From an uncultured Thalassolituus sp. (GTDB lineage: Bacteria; Pseudomonadota; Gammaproteobacteria; Pseudomonadales; Oceanobacteraceae): 64,000 nt of DNA. Made by a program: the position numbers and the translations under genes. Location: contig CAJXUK010000002.1 in the NCBI GenBank assembly GCA_913061435.1, positions 103,171-167,170 of the forward strand, written 5' to 3'. The first letter of the stretch is position 1; each line of letters opens with the position of its first letter. Positions 53,466 to 64,000 of the stretch are shown here, in pieces. The notes under the pieces were generated by a model. That model was not told where the DNA came from, made no database searches, and worked only from the letters and a program-made list of their open reading frames with translations.

Positions 53466-55555
53466 CTCAAAGTATCTTTTACCAAACGTGGAGTAATAAA
53501 TACTAATAGCTCAGCTTTGGTCTCTGTGTGTTCTGTTCGGCGGAATAATACGCCAATTAGAGGCAGATCACCAAAGAATGGTGTTTTAGTTGTTGCGTTA
53601 GTCTCGGTTGATCTAAAAATACCACCCAAAACAATCGTTTCTCCGTTCTCAACTAATACCTGAGTTTCTAGAGCGTTGGTATTAATCGATGGAATACCGT
53701 TAAACACATCACCGATAGAATCCTGATTAATCTTCAGATCCATAATGATACGATCATCTGGAGTTATCTGCGGTGTTACTTCTAATTTTAGTACCGCTGC
53801 TTTAAACGAAACTGATGATGCACCACTCGACGTTGCTTCCTGATAAGGGATTTCAGTACCAGTTTGGATACTGGCAGTTTGACCATCGGCTGTTATAACG
53901 CGAGGCTGCGATACGATTTCTGCGTCGCCATCGGTTTCAACCGCTGACAATTCCAAATCCAACAAGTAGTCAAAAGTTTGAATACCTACAGCAACCGACG
54001 AAGCGCCAGCATCACTCACACCAAGATCAACCACGTAAGCATCTGGGAATGAAATATTATCACGGCCATCATTACGAGATGTATTACCGACTAATATTTG
54101 ATTTGACTCGCTAAGCGTATTTTGTGAACCACCAAAGTTAACATAACTATCACCGCTCACTTGCTGGCCAGCGCCACCCCAACGAATACCTAGCTTCTCA
54201 CCAACACTGGTATTTGCGACAACAATGCGTGCTTCGATCAATACCTGACGAACAGGAACATCTAGTAAAGCAATCGCTTCACGAATTTTATCAAGGTTGT
54301 CACCTGTGTCTTTCATTAGCAGGGTGTTTGTACGCTCATCAACAACCGCTGTGCCACGAGCCGACATTAATCCACTGTCTGACGTTAACAAGCCAGCAAT
54401 ATCTGTCGCTTTGGCATAACGCAACTGAACGTACTCAGACAATAGCGGGGCAAGCTCTTCTACTTGTTTTACCGCTTCTAATTCTATCTTTTCGCGAGCA
54501 GCAATTTCTTCCGCCGGAGCGACTAATAATACATTACCCATTTGACGCTTTGCCAAACCTTTGGTTTTTAATACCAAATCCAGTGCCTGATCCCACGGAA
54601 CATTCTGTAAACGTAAGGTAATCCCACCGCCAACTGTGTCTGAGGCAACTAGGTTTTGGCCAGTAAAGTCTGCGATTAACTGCAACACAGCACGGACTTC
54701 AATATTTTGAAAGTTTAGCGATAATTTTTCGCCGCTGTATGGAAATTCAGACTGTGCCAGTTTTTCTTTTTCTGCTTTGGTAATCGGCTTTACATTAATC
54801 GCCAATACACTATCCGCTTGATATGCCAAGTAATCGTACTGACCTTCTGGCTCAATATAAATAACCGTATTGGTACCTTCCATGTTGGCATCAACAAACT
54901 TCACTGGCGTTGCAAAATCGACTACATCTAAACGACGACGCATATTTTCAGGCAATACCGTGTCCTTGAGAGTAACGATTATTTTCTTGCCCTGCTGCTG
55001 GATATCAACATTGGCTTTTGCATTGCTTAGTAATATTTGCACTTGCCCATCGGACTGATCGCCACGACGAAAATCAACATTTAATACCGAAGACTGAGGG
55101 CCTTTTTCGATTTGGTTACTAGCGACGGCTTGATTTGGCTGAATGTCTTGCGCTGAACTTTCAACCTGGCGACCCATGCGCACTACTAATCGATCGTCCA
55201 AAGTCTCAACCGCGTAAGGCACTAATTGCGCCAGACTAACAATAACTCTGGCTCGCTCTTTAGCATTAACCACAGTAGCGGTTCTCGCGTTACCCAGACC
55301 AATTTTATGATATTTACTTTCTAACTTGCTGGAAACACCCGGCAAATCTAAAGAAATACGTGCTGGCTTTTCGATGGTATAACCACCTGGCTTTGGCGGC
55401 GCGCCATCAAAAACCAATTCCATTTGGGTTACATCACCCGGCAATGCAGTAAACTTAATATCCACTAAGTTAGCGGCAAAAACCTGTGCACTGGCGAAAG
55501 TTGTTACAATAAGAGCAACAAATACCTGTGCTACTTTATAAATACGGTGACTCAT
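53456..55555 (-). CDS. pilQ: Type IV pilus secretin PilQ
   Basis: Outer-membrane gate through which the type IV pilus passes. The protein is 699 residues with a signal peptide (cleavage after QVFA, about 28). AMIN domains (about 30-240) bind peptidoglycan, then come secretin N-domains (LNFQNIEVRAVLQLIADFTGQN about 275; RYAKATDIAGLL) and the secretin core (about 430-690; VLIEARIVVANTSVGEKLG, SQPRVITADGQTASIQTG in part, and VPYQ-type EIPYQEA). AGAGGA Shine-Dalgarno. Last gene of pilMNOPQ. Confidence 0.96.
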   Translation of the reverse strand: MSHRIYKVAQVFVALIVTTFASAQVFAANLVDIKFTALPGDVTQMELVFDGAPPKPGGYTIEKPARISLDLPGVSSKLESKYHKIGLGNARTATVVNAKERARVIVSLAQLVPYAVETLDDRLVVRMGRQVESSAQDIQPNQAVASNQIEKGPQSSVLNVDFRRGDQSDGQVQILLSNAKANVDIQQQGKKIIVTLKDTVLPENMRRRLDVVDFATPVKFVDANMEGTNTVIYIEPEGQYDYLAYQADSVLAINVKPITKAEKEKLAQSEFPYSGEKLSLNFQNIEVRAVLQLIADFTGQNLVASDTVGGGITLRLQNVPWDQALDLVLKTKGLAKRQMGNVLLVAPAEEIAAREKIELEAVKQVEELAPLLSEYVQLRYAKATDIAGLLTSDSGLMSARGTAVVDERTNTLLMKDTGDNLDKIREAIALLDVPVRQVLIEARIVVANTSVGEKLGIRWGGAGQQVSGDSYVNFGGSQNTLSESNQILVGNTSRNDGRDNISFPDAYVVDLGVSDAGASSVAVGIQTFDYLLDLELSAVETDGDAEIVSQPRVITADGQTASIQTGTEIPYQEATSSGASSVSFKAAVLKLEVTPQITPDDRIIMDLKINQDSIGDVFNGIPSINTNALETQVLVENGETIVLGGIFRSTETNATTKTPFFGDLPLIGVLFRRTEHTETKAELLVFITPRLVKDTLSTR

Positions 55556-55558
55556 TAT

Positions 55559-56092
55559 TTATTCCTCTTCCACACCGGCTAAAACAAGTGAGCGTGGACG
55601 TTCTAGCCAACCACCTACACCGTTAGGTACTATTTCAATAACATCTATTCTTTGTGACGAAACGCGTATTACTTTGCCGTGATTTTGGCCCATGTAATAA
55701 CCTTCTTTCACTTTATGAATGCCGCTATCTGGCACTGAAATCAACGCCCATAACTGATCATCTTCAAGCTTGATGGTGCCTACCATCGAAAAAGAACCAA
55801 ATGAGTACTGTTCAAGTTGTTCTTTTGAACGGATTAGATCTGGCTGAATATCCGACTCTGGCGTTGTTTGTTTAACTACTTCTTCAAGATTAACTGGCAA
55901 ATCAAACGGTGAACGTAAACCTGTTGCGCTATAACTAAATGCTTCATAAGGTTCAAACACAGGTAAAGGCTCTATCACACCTCTTGGCTGATTCATCACT
56001 TCATCTACAAAACTTTTAAGGTCTTGCGTTCCCGACGAAACGCCACAACCCGATAATGCCGCTGCGATAACTAAAAGGGATAATTTTTTCAT
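55559..56092 (-). CDS. pilP: Type IV pilus assembly lipoprotein PilP
   Basis: A 177-residue inner-membrane lipoprotein. ATG 56092 follows the pilO stop directly, with GGGGGAG as Shine-Dalgarno; an earlier ATG at 56107 lies inside pilO. Lipobox LSGC (Cys about 16). The C-terminal beta-barrel domain (about 95-170; MVGTIKLEDDQLWALI, VKEGYYMGQNHGKVI) binds PilQ, linking the PilMNO complex to the secretin. Confidence 0.93.
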   Translation of the reverse strand: MKKLSLLVIAAALSGCGVSSGTQDLKSFVDEVMNQPRGVIEPLPVFEPYEAFSYSATGLRSPFDLPVNLEEVVKQTTPESDIQPDLIRSKEQLEQYSFGSFSMVGTIKLEDDQLWALISVPDSGIHKVKEGYYMGQNHGKVIRVSSQRIDVIEIVPNGVGGWLERPRSLVLAGVEEE

Positions 56093-56093
56093 C

Positions 56094-56723
56094 TTACTCC
56101 CCCTCATGGTAACGGTAAGTTTTAGCTAATATCTTTAATGACAATGCATCACTTTCGTTACTCTTTTTAATAATCGAGAAATCATGCAATGTCACAATAC
56201 GCGACAATGAAGCGACCGAAGAAACATAAGCACCGAGTTCGTGATAATCTCCCTCGACTTCGATTGCAATCGGCAACTCGTTATAAAACTCAGTGGTTAC
56301 CTGCTTTTGCGGCGAAATAACTTTCAAATCTAAACCGTTATTTAATGCGGCCAATGAAATATCATCAATTAACCCAGGCACTTCGGTATCTCGAGGCAAC
56401 TGTTTCAAGATAGACTCAAAGCTGTCTTCCATTTCGATCATCTGAGCCTTGTAATCTTCTAGATTAGCAACTTGGAAAGCCTTATTCTCAAAATCTTTTT
56501 TAAGCTGAGTTTCTTGTCTGATCTCTCGATCCAATTTTTTCTGCATTGGCTCAAGCATCATAAAATAACCACCGACTAAGATGGATATGCTGATTATGGT
56601 GCAAAAAATCACCTTGCCCGCTACTGGCCAAGAACCCATATTTTCCCAATCGATATCATTGGGATCAAATTCATTAATCTTGTCTAAATATGGTTGCAGG
56701 TCGAACTTCTTATCTTTCGCCAT
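56094..56723 (-). CDS. pilO: Type IV pilus assembly protein PilO
   Basis: A 209-residue bitopic membrane protein: a cytoplasmic N-terminus (about 1-30), one membrane helix (about 32-52, VAGKVIFCTIISISILVGGY), a periplasmic coiled coil (about 55-110) and a ferredoxin-like C-terminal domain (ELPIAIEVEGDYHELGAYVSSVA in part). It heterodimerises with PilN in the inner-membrane alignment complex. Overlaps pilN by one base. Confidence 0.93.
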   Translation of the reverse strand: MAKDKKFDLQPYLDKINEFDPNDIDWENMGSWPVAGKVIFCTIISISILVGGYFMMLEPMQKKLDREIRQETQLKKDFENKAFQVANLEDYKAQMIEMEDSFESILKQLPRDTEVPGLIDDISLAALNNGLDLKVISPQKQVTTEFYNELPIAIEVEGDYHELGAYVSSVASLSRIVTLHDFSIIKKSNESDALSLKILAKTYRYHEGE

Positions 56724-57279
56724 TATTCGTCCTCCTGCTTAGCGTTCTTTGGGTCCACTTGGGTCATGGTAACTTCAAAGGTGTTATAACCGCCTTGTTC
56801 CGATTTCACACTAATCAAGTTGGGTGCATCAAACCAATCCGAATCATCAAAGTTTCGCATTAATGCAGCCACTCGATTGTTCGATTTAGCACGTCCTTTT
56901 ACATTCACTTGAGTTCCCTTAATATCCAAGCTGGTGAAATACAAATCATCTGGAATTGAACGCGCAATTTCATCAAACAAGCGTACGATAATCGGGCGAT
57001 TACCTTGCAAGTTTTGAATTAATTCCATGCGCTCTAATAACTGCTCGCGCTTGTCTCTTAATTCTTGAATCTCAGATATTTGTTCGGTTAATACCGACAT
57101 TTCTTTTTGAATAAAGGCATTACGGCTTTTTTGTGATTTCCACTGCCCTTCAATGTTCTCTGTTACCAACCAAACCAAAGCGGCTGCGACCAAGGCCACA
57201 GCAACTATGATGCCGATAAATTCTTGCTGCCGCTCTTTGCGCAGCTCTTCACGCCACGGCAGTAAATTAATTTTTGCCA

Positions 57280-57280
<1 letters not shown>
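56723..57280 (-). CDS. pilN: Type IV pilus assembly protein PilN
   Basis: A 185-residue bitopic protein. The N-terminal INLLPWREE motif (residues 4-12) is the peptide that docks into PilM. A membrane helix follows (about 22-42), then a coiled coil and a ferredoxin-like periplasmic domain. Overlaps pilM by one base and pilO by one base, showing tight coupling. Confidence 0.95.
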
Positions 57281-58359
<1,079 letters not shown>

Positions 58360-58510
58360 TCAAATTCACAGACTTGCGGAGCAAAGCTAGTTCATTATGT
58401 GAATATCAACTCATTATAAGCACAATCCTATTAAAAGAACAAAAAAGCCTTATAATGATGCATCCCGCTAATTCTAGCGTCTCACAATCAGCAGCATACA
58501 TGTATTCGTT

Positions 58511-60979
58511 ATGATGAATAGCAGTTCTATCTCCAAGTTTGTATTTTGGCTCATAGTGTCCATTTTTTCAGGAACTAGTTTGCTAATTTCATCAGTCTAT
58601 CTCTACTTAACACCACAACTCCCCGATATACAATCGTTGAAGAACATTGAACTGCAAATTCCTCTACGAATATATACTGAGAACGGCCAGTTGATCAGCG
58701 AATTTGGTGAACAAAGAAGACGACCCCTAGAATATAACGAAATACCGCAACAATTTATACATGCTTTAATCGCTGCGGAAGATGATCGCTTTTTTCATCA
58801 TAACGGCGTTGACCTAAAAGGGTTAACCCGCGCAGCTATTCAGCTGGTGCGAACCGGCAAGAAAAAGTCGGGTGGCTCGACGATTACCATGCAGGTCGCT
58901 AAAAATTATTATCTAACCAGTGCAAAAACATTCAGCCGCAAATTCACTGAAATACTGCTGGCATTAAAAATTGAGCAAGAGCTGTCTAAAGAGGAAATCT
59001 TAGAGCTGTACCTAAACAAAATTTATTTAGGTAAGCGTGCTTACGGTATTGAAGCCGCCTCTCAAGTTTATTATGGGGTCACAGTATCAGAATTATCTCT
59101 GCCGCAACTGGCCATGCTTGCCGGCTTACCGCAAGCACCCTCTGCCGCAAACCCAATTAACAACCCAGCACGGGCCAAAGAACGTCGTAATTACGTGCTA
59201 GCACGTATGCAAACCTTGGGGTTTATCAGCCAAGAAGAATTTGATAATGCTGCGTCAGCTCGCATAGTTGCTCGCTACCATGGCCTTGAGCCAGAAGTTG
59301 AAGCTCCCTATATTGCCGAAATGGTTCGCCAACAACTTTACAGTGAATACGGCGATGATATTTACCGCTTAGGCTTTCGTGTTTATACAACCGTGAATGG
59401 GAATGCACAAACACAAGCCAATTCAGCTCTTCAGGCAGGCTTGTTGAAATACGATCGTGACCATGGCTATCGAGCTGAACCAGATTTAAAGAGATTACCT
59501 GTGGTTAAGCTGCAAGTATTTGATAACGAGATTTCTGTTAACTGGCCTCACGAACTGGATGAACAGCTTGATATAGATTGGCCACAGACGTTAGACAACT
59601 GGCAAGCTGAACTTAACAAAATGGGTTCTCATGGCCTTATTCAGTCTGCCATTGTTGGCCAAATAAGCAATGGCGGTGCTTGGTTAGTAACTGGTGAAAA
59701 ACAATGGCGCTGGCTACCTTTTGCTGGGGTGTCATGGGCAAAACCTTACATTTCGGTTAATCGTGTTGGCAGACAACCAAAGTCTATTAATGACGTACTA
59801 CAAGTCGGTCAGAGAATTTGGATTACCCCAAGCTCTGAACACGGCATTCAATTAGCACAAATTCCCGAAGCTGAAGGTGCCTTGATCTCAATCGATCCTT
59901 CTCAAGGAGCAATCCGCGCCCTCGTTGGCGGTTTCTCATACAATATAAATAAATACAATCGAGCCGTACAAGCAGATCGCCAACCAGGATCGGCATTTAA
60001 ACCTTTTATTTATAGTGCCGCCTTAGCCAACGGCTTTACTCCTGCAAGTATTATTAATGACGCACCGGTGGTATTTAAAGATGCTGGCCTTGAAAATACA
60101 TGGCGCCCAGAAAACAGCACCGGTAAGTTTTATGGCCCTACACGTTTAAGAGAGGCACTTTATAAGTCTCAAAATCTAGTATCGATTCGCATACTGAATC
60201 AAGTCACCCCTCGTAAAGCTATTAACTACATTGCGCCTTTTGGTTTTCCGCGCGAAAAGCTCAACAAAGATTTATCGCTAGCCCTAGGCGCATCAGCTGT
60301 CACTCCCTTAGAACTAGCAACAGGTTATACCGTGTTGGCAAACGGTGGTTTTCAGATCAGCCCTTATTTCATTAAACGTATTGAAGTAGGAACTGATGAA
60401 GAACCCTTGTTTGTTGCTAATCCAGCATTCGCCTGCCTGGAGTGTGACCCCACTCCAGAGTTGGCTCCGTCAGATATTCGCTATGCCCCGCGTGTGATGG
60501 ATGAGCGCACCCATTTTTTAATGAACAACATGCTACAAGATGTAATCAATCGAGGGACTGGTCGCCGAGCTTTAGCACTGAATAGGAAGGATCTGGCTGG
60601 TAAAACAGGAACGACTAATGATCAAAAAGACGCTTGGTTTTCTGGTTATAATCGTGACCTAGTAACCAGTGTATGGATTGGTTTTGATCAACCGCGCTCG
60701 CTAGGTCGCTGGGCATTTGGCGGCAATACAGCATTACCTGTTTGGATTGACTACATGCGCCCAGTATTGGCAGGAAAATCAGAACGTCCATTCCCCCAAC
60801 CCGATGGCCTTGTTAACGTTCGGATCGACCCTGATACTGGCTTACTTGCTCAGCCCGGACAAAGGAATGCTATATTTGAATTGTTTAAACAAGAACAGCT
60901 ACCAGCGGCTGCAGAAATTCAATCGCCTGCAGACACAGAGTCTGATGACGACGATAGCTCTCCACAACTATTATTTTAG
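58511..60979 (+). CDS. mrcA: Penicillin-binding protein 1A, bifunctional peptidoglycan synthase
   Basis: An 822-residue class A PBP with glycosyltransferase and transpeptidase activity. An N-terminal membrane helix (about 9-32) is followed by the GT51 domain with Glu90 in AAEDDRFFHHNGVD and GGSTITMQVAKN. An OB-type insertion follows (about 310-430). The transpeptidase has Ser494 in GSAFK (SxxK 494-497) and KTGT at 698-701. The tail is acidic. The ATG is followed by a second ATG; the ribosome site is weak. A TATAAT element is at 58451-58456. Position next to pilM as in Pseudomonas ponA. Confidence 0.96.
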   Translation: MMNSSSISKFVFWLIVSIFSGTSLLISSVYLYLTPQLPDIQSLKNIELQIPLRIYTENGQLISEFGEQRRRPLEYNEIPQQFIHALIAAEDDRFFHHNGVDLKGLTRAAIQLVRTGKKKSGGSTITMQVAKNYYLTSAKTFSRKFTEILLALKIEQELSKEEILELYLNKIYLGKRAYGIEAASQVYYGVTVSELSLPQLAMLAGLPQAPSAANPINNPARAKERRNYVLARMQTLGFISQEEFDNAASARIVARYHGLEPEVEAPYIAEMVRQQLYSEYGDDIYRLGFRVYTTVNGNAQTQANSALQAGLLKYDRDHGYRAEPDLKRLPVVKLQVFDNEISVNWPHELDEQLDIDWPQTLDNWQAELNKMGSHGLIQSAIVGQISNGGAWLVTGEKQWRWLPFAGVSWAKPYISVNRVGRQPKSINDVLQVGQRIWITPSSEHGIQLAQIPEAEGALISIDPSQGAIRALVGGFSYNINKYNRAVQADRQPGSAFKPFIYSAALANGFTPASIINDAPVVFKDAGLENTWRPENSTGKFYGPTRLREALYKSQNLVSIRILNQVTPRKAINYIAPFGFPREKLNKDLSLALGASAVTPLELATGYTVLANGGFQISPYFIKRIEVGTDEEPLFVANPAFACLECDPTPELAPSDIRYAPRVMDERTHFLMNNMLQDVINRGTGRRALALNRKDLAGKTGTTNDQKDAWFSGYNRDLVTSVWIGFDQPRSLGRWAFGGNTALPVWIDYMRPVLAGKSERPFPQPDGLVNVRIDPDTGLLAQPGQRNAIFELFKQEQLPAAAEIQSPADTESDDDDSSPQLLF

Positions 60980-61014
60980 CCCTGATATTTAATCCAATAT
61001 AAATGGATCAGGCA

Positions 61015-61045
61015 TAAAAAAACCGGCTTAATTCGCCGGTTCTTT
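61015..61045. terminator. Bidirectional terminator between ponA and maeB
   Basis: AAAAAAACCGGC, loop, GCCGGTTCTTTT. T-rich on both strands. Confidence 0.85.
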
Positions 61046-61070
61046 TATTTCTAACAAACAGTGCAAAAAA

Positions 61071-62333
61071 TTACATTTCAGCAGCTGTTGTTAGTGGGTA
61101 ATGAGCTGGGTAAGGAAGTTTTGCAACGCCCGTTTCAACCGCAGCTTTAGCAACAGCACTTGATACCGCACCCAATAGACGAGAATCTGTTGGCTTTGGA
61201 ATAATATACTCACGACCCAACTCAAGACTATCAACACCATAAGCTGTTAATACTTCTTGTGGCACAGGTTCTTTTGCCAAGTTAGCAATGGCATAAGCAG
61301 CTGCTAATTTCATTTCTTCGTTAATGGCAGTAGCACGAACGTCTAAAGCACCACGGAAGATGAATGGGAAACCAAGAACGTTGTTTACCTGGTTAGGGTA
61401 ATCAGAACGACCCGTTGACATAATCAAGTCATCACGCACTGCGTTAGCAACCGCTGGATCAATTTCTGGATCAGGGTTAGAACATGCAAAAACAATTGGG
61501 TTTGGCGCCATTGTTTTAAGCAACTCTGGAGCCAGCAAGTTTGGACCAGACAGACCAAGGAAGATGTCAGCACCATCCATAGCATCAGCCAAAGTGCGCT
61601 TATCGGTTGCAACAGCGAACATAGCTTTGTATTGGTTAAGGTCATCACGCTCAGAATGAATTACACCTTTACGGTCAATCATAAAGATGTTTTCTGGCTT
61701 CATGCCCGCAAGGATCAAAAGCTTAGCACAAGAAATTGCTGCTGCGCCTGCACCCAGAACAACCATCTTAGCGTCTTCAATCTTCTTGCCTTGAATTTCC
61801 AATGCGTTCAGCATACCCGCAACCGTTACAATAGCTGTACCGTGCTGATCATCATGGAAAACAGGAATCGAACACTGCTCGATAAGAGTGCGCTCAATTT
61901 CAAAACACTCAGGTGCTTTAATATCTTCTAAATTAATACCACCGAAGGTGTTTGCAATACGACGAACTGTATCAATAAAAGCTTGTGGGCTTTCAGATTC
62001 AACTTCGATATCGATAGAGTCAATGCCAGCGAAACGCTTGAACAATAGTGACTTACCTTCCATCACTGGCTTAGATGCCAATGGACCTAGGTTACCAAGA
62101 CCTAAAATAGCCGTACCGTCGGTAATAACGGCGACAAGATTGCCTTTACCTGTGTAGCGATAGGCATCTTCTGGGTTAGCAGCAATCGCTTTAACCGGCT
62201 CAGCAACACCTGGGCTGTAGGCTAGGGCTAAATCACGAGAAGTTTGAGCAGGAGTAGACAGTTCAATACTGATCTTACCCGGCTTAGGAAACTCATGATA
62301 ATCGAGGGCAGCTTGCTTCATATCTTCAGACAT
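61071..62333 (-). CDS. maeB: NADP-type malic enzyme, short form
   Basis: Decarboxylates malate to pyruvate with reduction of NAD(P). ATG 62333 with GGAAGAG seven bases upstream gives 420 residues; the frame continues 28 codons upstream without similarity. Motifs: LALAYSPGVAEPVKAI, VITDGTAILGLGNLGPLASKPV in part, FHDDQHGTAIV, the nucleotide motif VVLGAGAAAISCAKLL and FACSNPDPEI. The phosphotransacetylase-like C-terminal domain of E. coli MaeB is absent, as in pseudomonads. Cofactor preference is inferred. Confidence 0.94.
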   Translation of the reverse strand: MSEDMKQAALDYHEFPKPGKISIELSTPAQTSRDLALAYSPGVAEPVKAIAANPEDAYRYTGKGNLVAVITDGTAILGLGNLGPLASKPVMEGKSLLFKRFAGIDSIDIEVESESPQAFIDTVRRIANTFGGINLEDIKAPECFEIERTLIEQCSIPVFHDDQHGTAIVTVAGMLNALEIQGKKIEDAKMVVLGAGAAAISCAKLLILAGMKPENIFMIDRKGVIHSERDDLNQYKAMFAVATDKRTLADAMDGADIFLGLSGPNLLAPELLKTMAPNPIVFACSNPDPEIDPAVANAVRDDLIMSTGRSDYPNQVNNVLGFPFIFRGALDVRATAINEEMKLAAAYAIANLAKEPVPQEVLTAYGVDSLELGREYIIPKPTDSRLLGAVSSAVAKAAVETGVAKLPYPAHYPLTTAAEM

Positions 62334-62436
62334 TTTGCTCTTCCAATTTCCGTAATTTTCGATGGACGCTAAAAGCAAAACCAGACAAAATGTGTGGCTT
62401 GCGTAAAAGTGTGTCAATAAATACCAAAATTAAAAC

Positions 62437-62457
62437 TAAAAAGCCAGCGATGCTGGC
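62437..62457 (-). terminator. Terminator after the FAD lactone oxidase gene
   Basis: Minus strand: GCCAGC, ATC loop, GCTGGC followed by TTTTT. A palindrome ATCG-ATAATT/AATTAT-CGAT also spans the gene's stop (about 62490-62514). Confidence 0.75.
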
Positions 62458-62500
62458 AAAATCAACTAAAATTCAAAGTTTTTAATCGATAATTTAGTAA

Positions 62501-63928
62501 TTATCCGATCACAGGAAAAATAGCATCCAAATGATTGTTAATAAATCGACGGTTAGGATCTAGTTTTGAACGCAACTCTTTAAATTCTTCCCACTTTGGG
62601 TATAGCGCAGCAAAATCTTGCTCTGTCTTATTATGCAATTTGCCCCAATGTGGCCGCCCCTGATAACGATCAAAGATTGCCTCCATCTGTTCAGAATACG
62701 ATTCATAAGGCTTGTCATGAAAATTGTGCACAGAAATAGCTGCACCGGGGCGCTTATAAAACTGACTTAACCAAATATCATCTTCACCAACGTAGCGATA
62801 TTCAATCGGGAAAATCACGTCGATGTCTTTTTCTTTAATGGTTTCTAACACTTCACGGAAGCAGGCCAAGCCGTCTTCTGCTGGCACTGTGTATTCCATC
62901 TCGTTAAATCGCATATCGCGAATATTGCCAAAAATATCGTTCCAAGCGCCGTAACGTTCTTCAACACCCACAGTTCTTGGTGCAATACTCATCACTGGGC
63001 CACGTAAAAAAGGAACAGCATCAATAACGTTGGCGAGTGTTCTAAATGTTTCATAAGCATCGCCGGTTTCACTGGTGTCAGTCTGATTGGCATCAGATTC
63101 TTCTTTACTGACTTCGGTAAATTCTATTAACAGCATATGATTAGCATGAGGCAAACCAAAGGCTTCAAAGTGACGCTTTGCTATACGCATCTCTTCCATT
63201 TTTTCAAATGCTTCTTCTAGCGGAAGCATTTCAGAGCGCTCTTTTAAATAGTAGCTCTCGCGCACTTGTAAAGTAATATCAGTAATGATTCCCAAAGAAC
63301 CTATATTGCAGCGCGCCGCATCAAAAATATCTTTATTTTCACTGGCACTGCACTTAATAGTTTCACCATCCGCAGTTACTAAAGTTAAACCTGTCACATA
63401 GCTCGACAAAGAGCCAAAGCCTTCACCAGTACCGTGAGTAGAGGTCGCAATAGAACCTGCCAATGATTGAGTATTCACATCAGGCATATTGATCATGCCT
63501 AAATTATTTTCAAATAAACTATCACCCAGTGCCGATAAACGAGTACCGGCACCGACAATAACTTCTTTAGTTTCTTCATTAATATGGCTAATACCGCGAA
63601 AACGCGCCATTGATAATAGGGTTTCATCCGTTGGCACCAAGCCGCTAAAACTGTGCCCAGCACCTACTGCTCTGATTTTACCCGTGGTTTCTTTAAGCAT
63701 TTTAGCCAGCTGTTCAGCATTGCGCGGACGCGCTCGCTCTGCCGGATAACAAACTTGATTACCCGACCAATTAGACCAAGGCATAATTCCATTAATAGGC
63801 GCTGGGCCACTGGCCTGCTCTGGGGCGCTACTACAACCGGTGGTTGTGCCAACAGCTCCAGCAAATAAACTACCACCTGCTACTTTTAAGACATTTCGAC
63901 GTGTGAGTTTGATATTTTTAATTGTCAT
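62501..63928 (-). CDS. Tat-exported FAD-linked lactone oxidase-like protein
   Basis: A 475-residue protein from ATG 63928, with AGGT nine bases upstream. The upstream part of the frame overlaps a cytochrome c gene and is excluded. A Tat-like signal (LTRRNVLKVAGG) leads to a possible lipid-attachment Cys in TTTGCSS. The FAD PCMH domain shows IRAVGAGHSFSGLVPT and VGAGTRLSALGDSLF, with SIATSTHGTGEGFG. The C-terminal D-arabinono/L-gulono-lactone oxidase domain ends with HWGKLHN and DPNRRFINNHL. It is predicted to oxidise a sugar lactone or related polyol in the periplasm; the natural substrate is unknown. The adjacent c-type cytochrome is a likely electron acceptor. Confidence 0.82.
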   Translation of the reverse strand: MTIKNIKLTRRNVLKVAGGSLFAGAVGTTTGCSSAPEQASGPAPINGIMPWSNWSGNQVCYPAERARPRNAEQLAKMLKETTGKIRAVGAGHSFSGLVPTDETLLSMARFRGISHINEETKEVIVGAGTRLSALGDSLFENNLGMINMPDVNTQSLAGSIATSTHGTGEGFGSLSSYVTGLTLVTADGETIKCSASENKDIFDAARCNIGSLGIITDITLQVRESYYLKERSEMLPLEEAFEKMEEMRIAKRHFEAFGLPHANHMLLIEFTEVSKEESDANQTDTSETGDAYETFRTLANVIDAVPFLRGPVMSIAPRTVGVEERYGAWNDIFGNIRDMRFNEMEYTVPAEDGLACFREVLETIKEKDIDVIFPIEYRYVGEDDIWLSQFYKRPGAAISVHNFHDKPYESYSEQMEAIFDRYQGRPHWGKLHNKTEQDFAALYPKWEEFKELRSKLDPNRRFINNHLDAIFPVIG

Positions 63929-63930
63929 TA

Positions 63931-64000
63931 TTATTTTACCTGCTCTTGAGACATGTAATTGATCAAATCGACTAAGTCTTCCTTGGTGCAATCACTGCAC
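63931..64000 (-). CDS. C-terminal end of a c-type cytochrome (cut by window edge)
   Basis: The minus strand reads CSDCTKEDLVDLINYMSQEQ then VK and stop (TAA 63931-63933). The CxxC-containing loop followed by a helix of the DLVDLINYM kind resembles the C-terminus of small c5-type cytochromes, in which such a Cys pair and final helix occur. Only 22 residues are visible, so heme attachment cannot be checked. The stop is two bases before the oxidase start, so the two genes are co-transcribed and probably form an electron-transfer pair. Confidence 0.55.
   Translation of the reverse strand, partial: CSDCTKEDLVDLINYMSQEQVK

Overview
This window is a stretch of ordinary chromosome from a marine-type gammaproteobacterium. 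Gene order is the main evidence. The blocks hslV-hslU-DUF971, xseB-ispA-dxs with ribA and pgpA nearby, rpsF-rpsR-membrane protein-rplI-dnaB-alr, and maeB / ponA / pilMNOPQ-aroKB-damX-gltBD-hemE all follow the pseudomonad/Oceanospirillales arrangement. The AT-leaning composition, Na+-type flagellar stator genes and malate:quinone oxidoreductase fit an Oceanospirillales genus of the Oleispira/Bermanella/Thalassolituus kind; that placement is inference. I see no rRNA, tRNA, CRISPR array, insertion sequence or prophage.

Layout. 1-9.5 kb: a partial FAH-family hydrolase, a diguanylate cyclase gene broken by an in-frame stop, a divergent D-2-hydroxyglutarate-dehydrogenase-like / serA pair, two LPP20-type lipoproteins, a transglutaminase-like protein and a YcbL-type metallo-beta-lactamase-fold protein. 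9.5-16 kb: rpmE, priA, DUF971, hslUV with a good sigma-32-like promoter, a FabA-like dehydratase with an altered catalytic residue, and a SPOR protein. 16-24 kb: pgpA, a membrane zinc peptidase, ribA, dxs-ispA-xseB, and pomAB followed by a PilZ gene. 24-29 kb: rnr, rlmB and an MscS channel whose stop codon lies in a 15-bp repeat. 29-38 kb: a lipoprotein with a G8 tract, rpsF-rpsR-orf-rplI-dnaB, then a convergent operon of a triple DnaT-like protein, a lambda-P-like protein and a second MscS channel, and alr. 38-50 kb: mqo, hemE, a large Ig-like lipoprotein and gltBD. 50-64 kb: damX-like, aroB, aroK, pilQPONM, ponA (divergent), maeB, a Tat-type FAD lactone oxidase and the end of a cytochrome c gene.

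Most genes are housekeeping. The most unusual items are the DnaT-like/P-like cassette beside dnaB (a possible helicase-loading module), the FabA Asp-to-Glu change, the interrupted cyclase, the three-fold paired-cysteine repeat in the large lipoprotein, and six cases where a short direct duplication spans a stop codon. Regulatory signals readable by eye include a perfect FNR/Anr-type box between xseB and pomA, a sigma-32-like promoter over the fabA stop codon, a candidate L31 leader hairpin and a sigma-70 promoter for rpsF.
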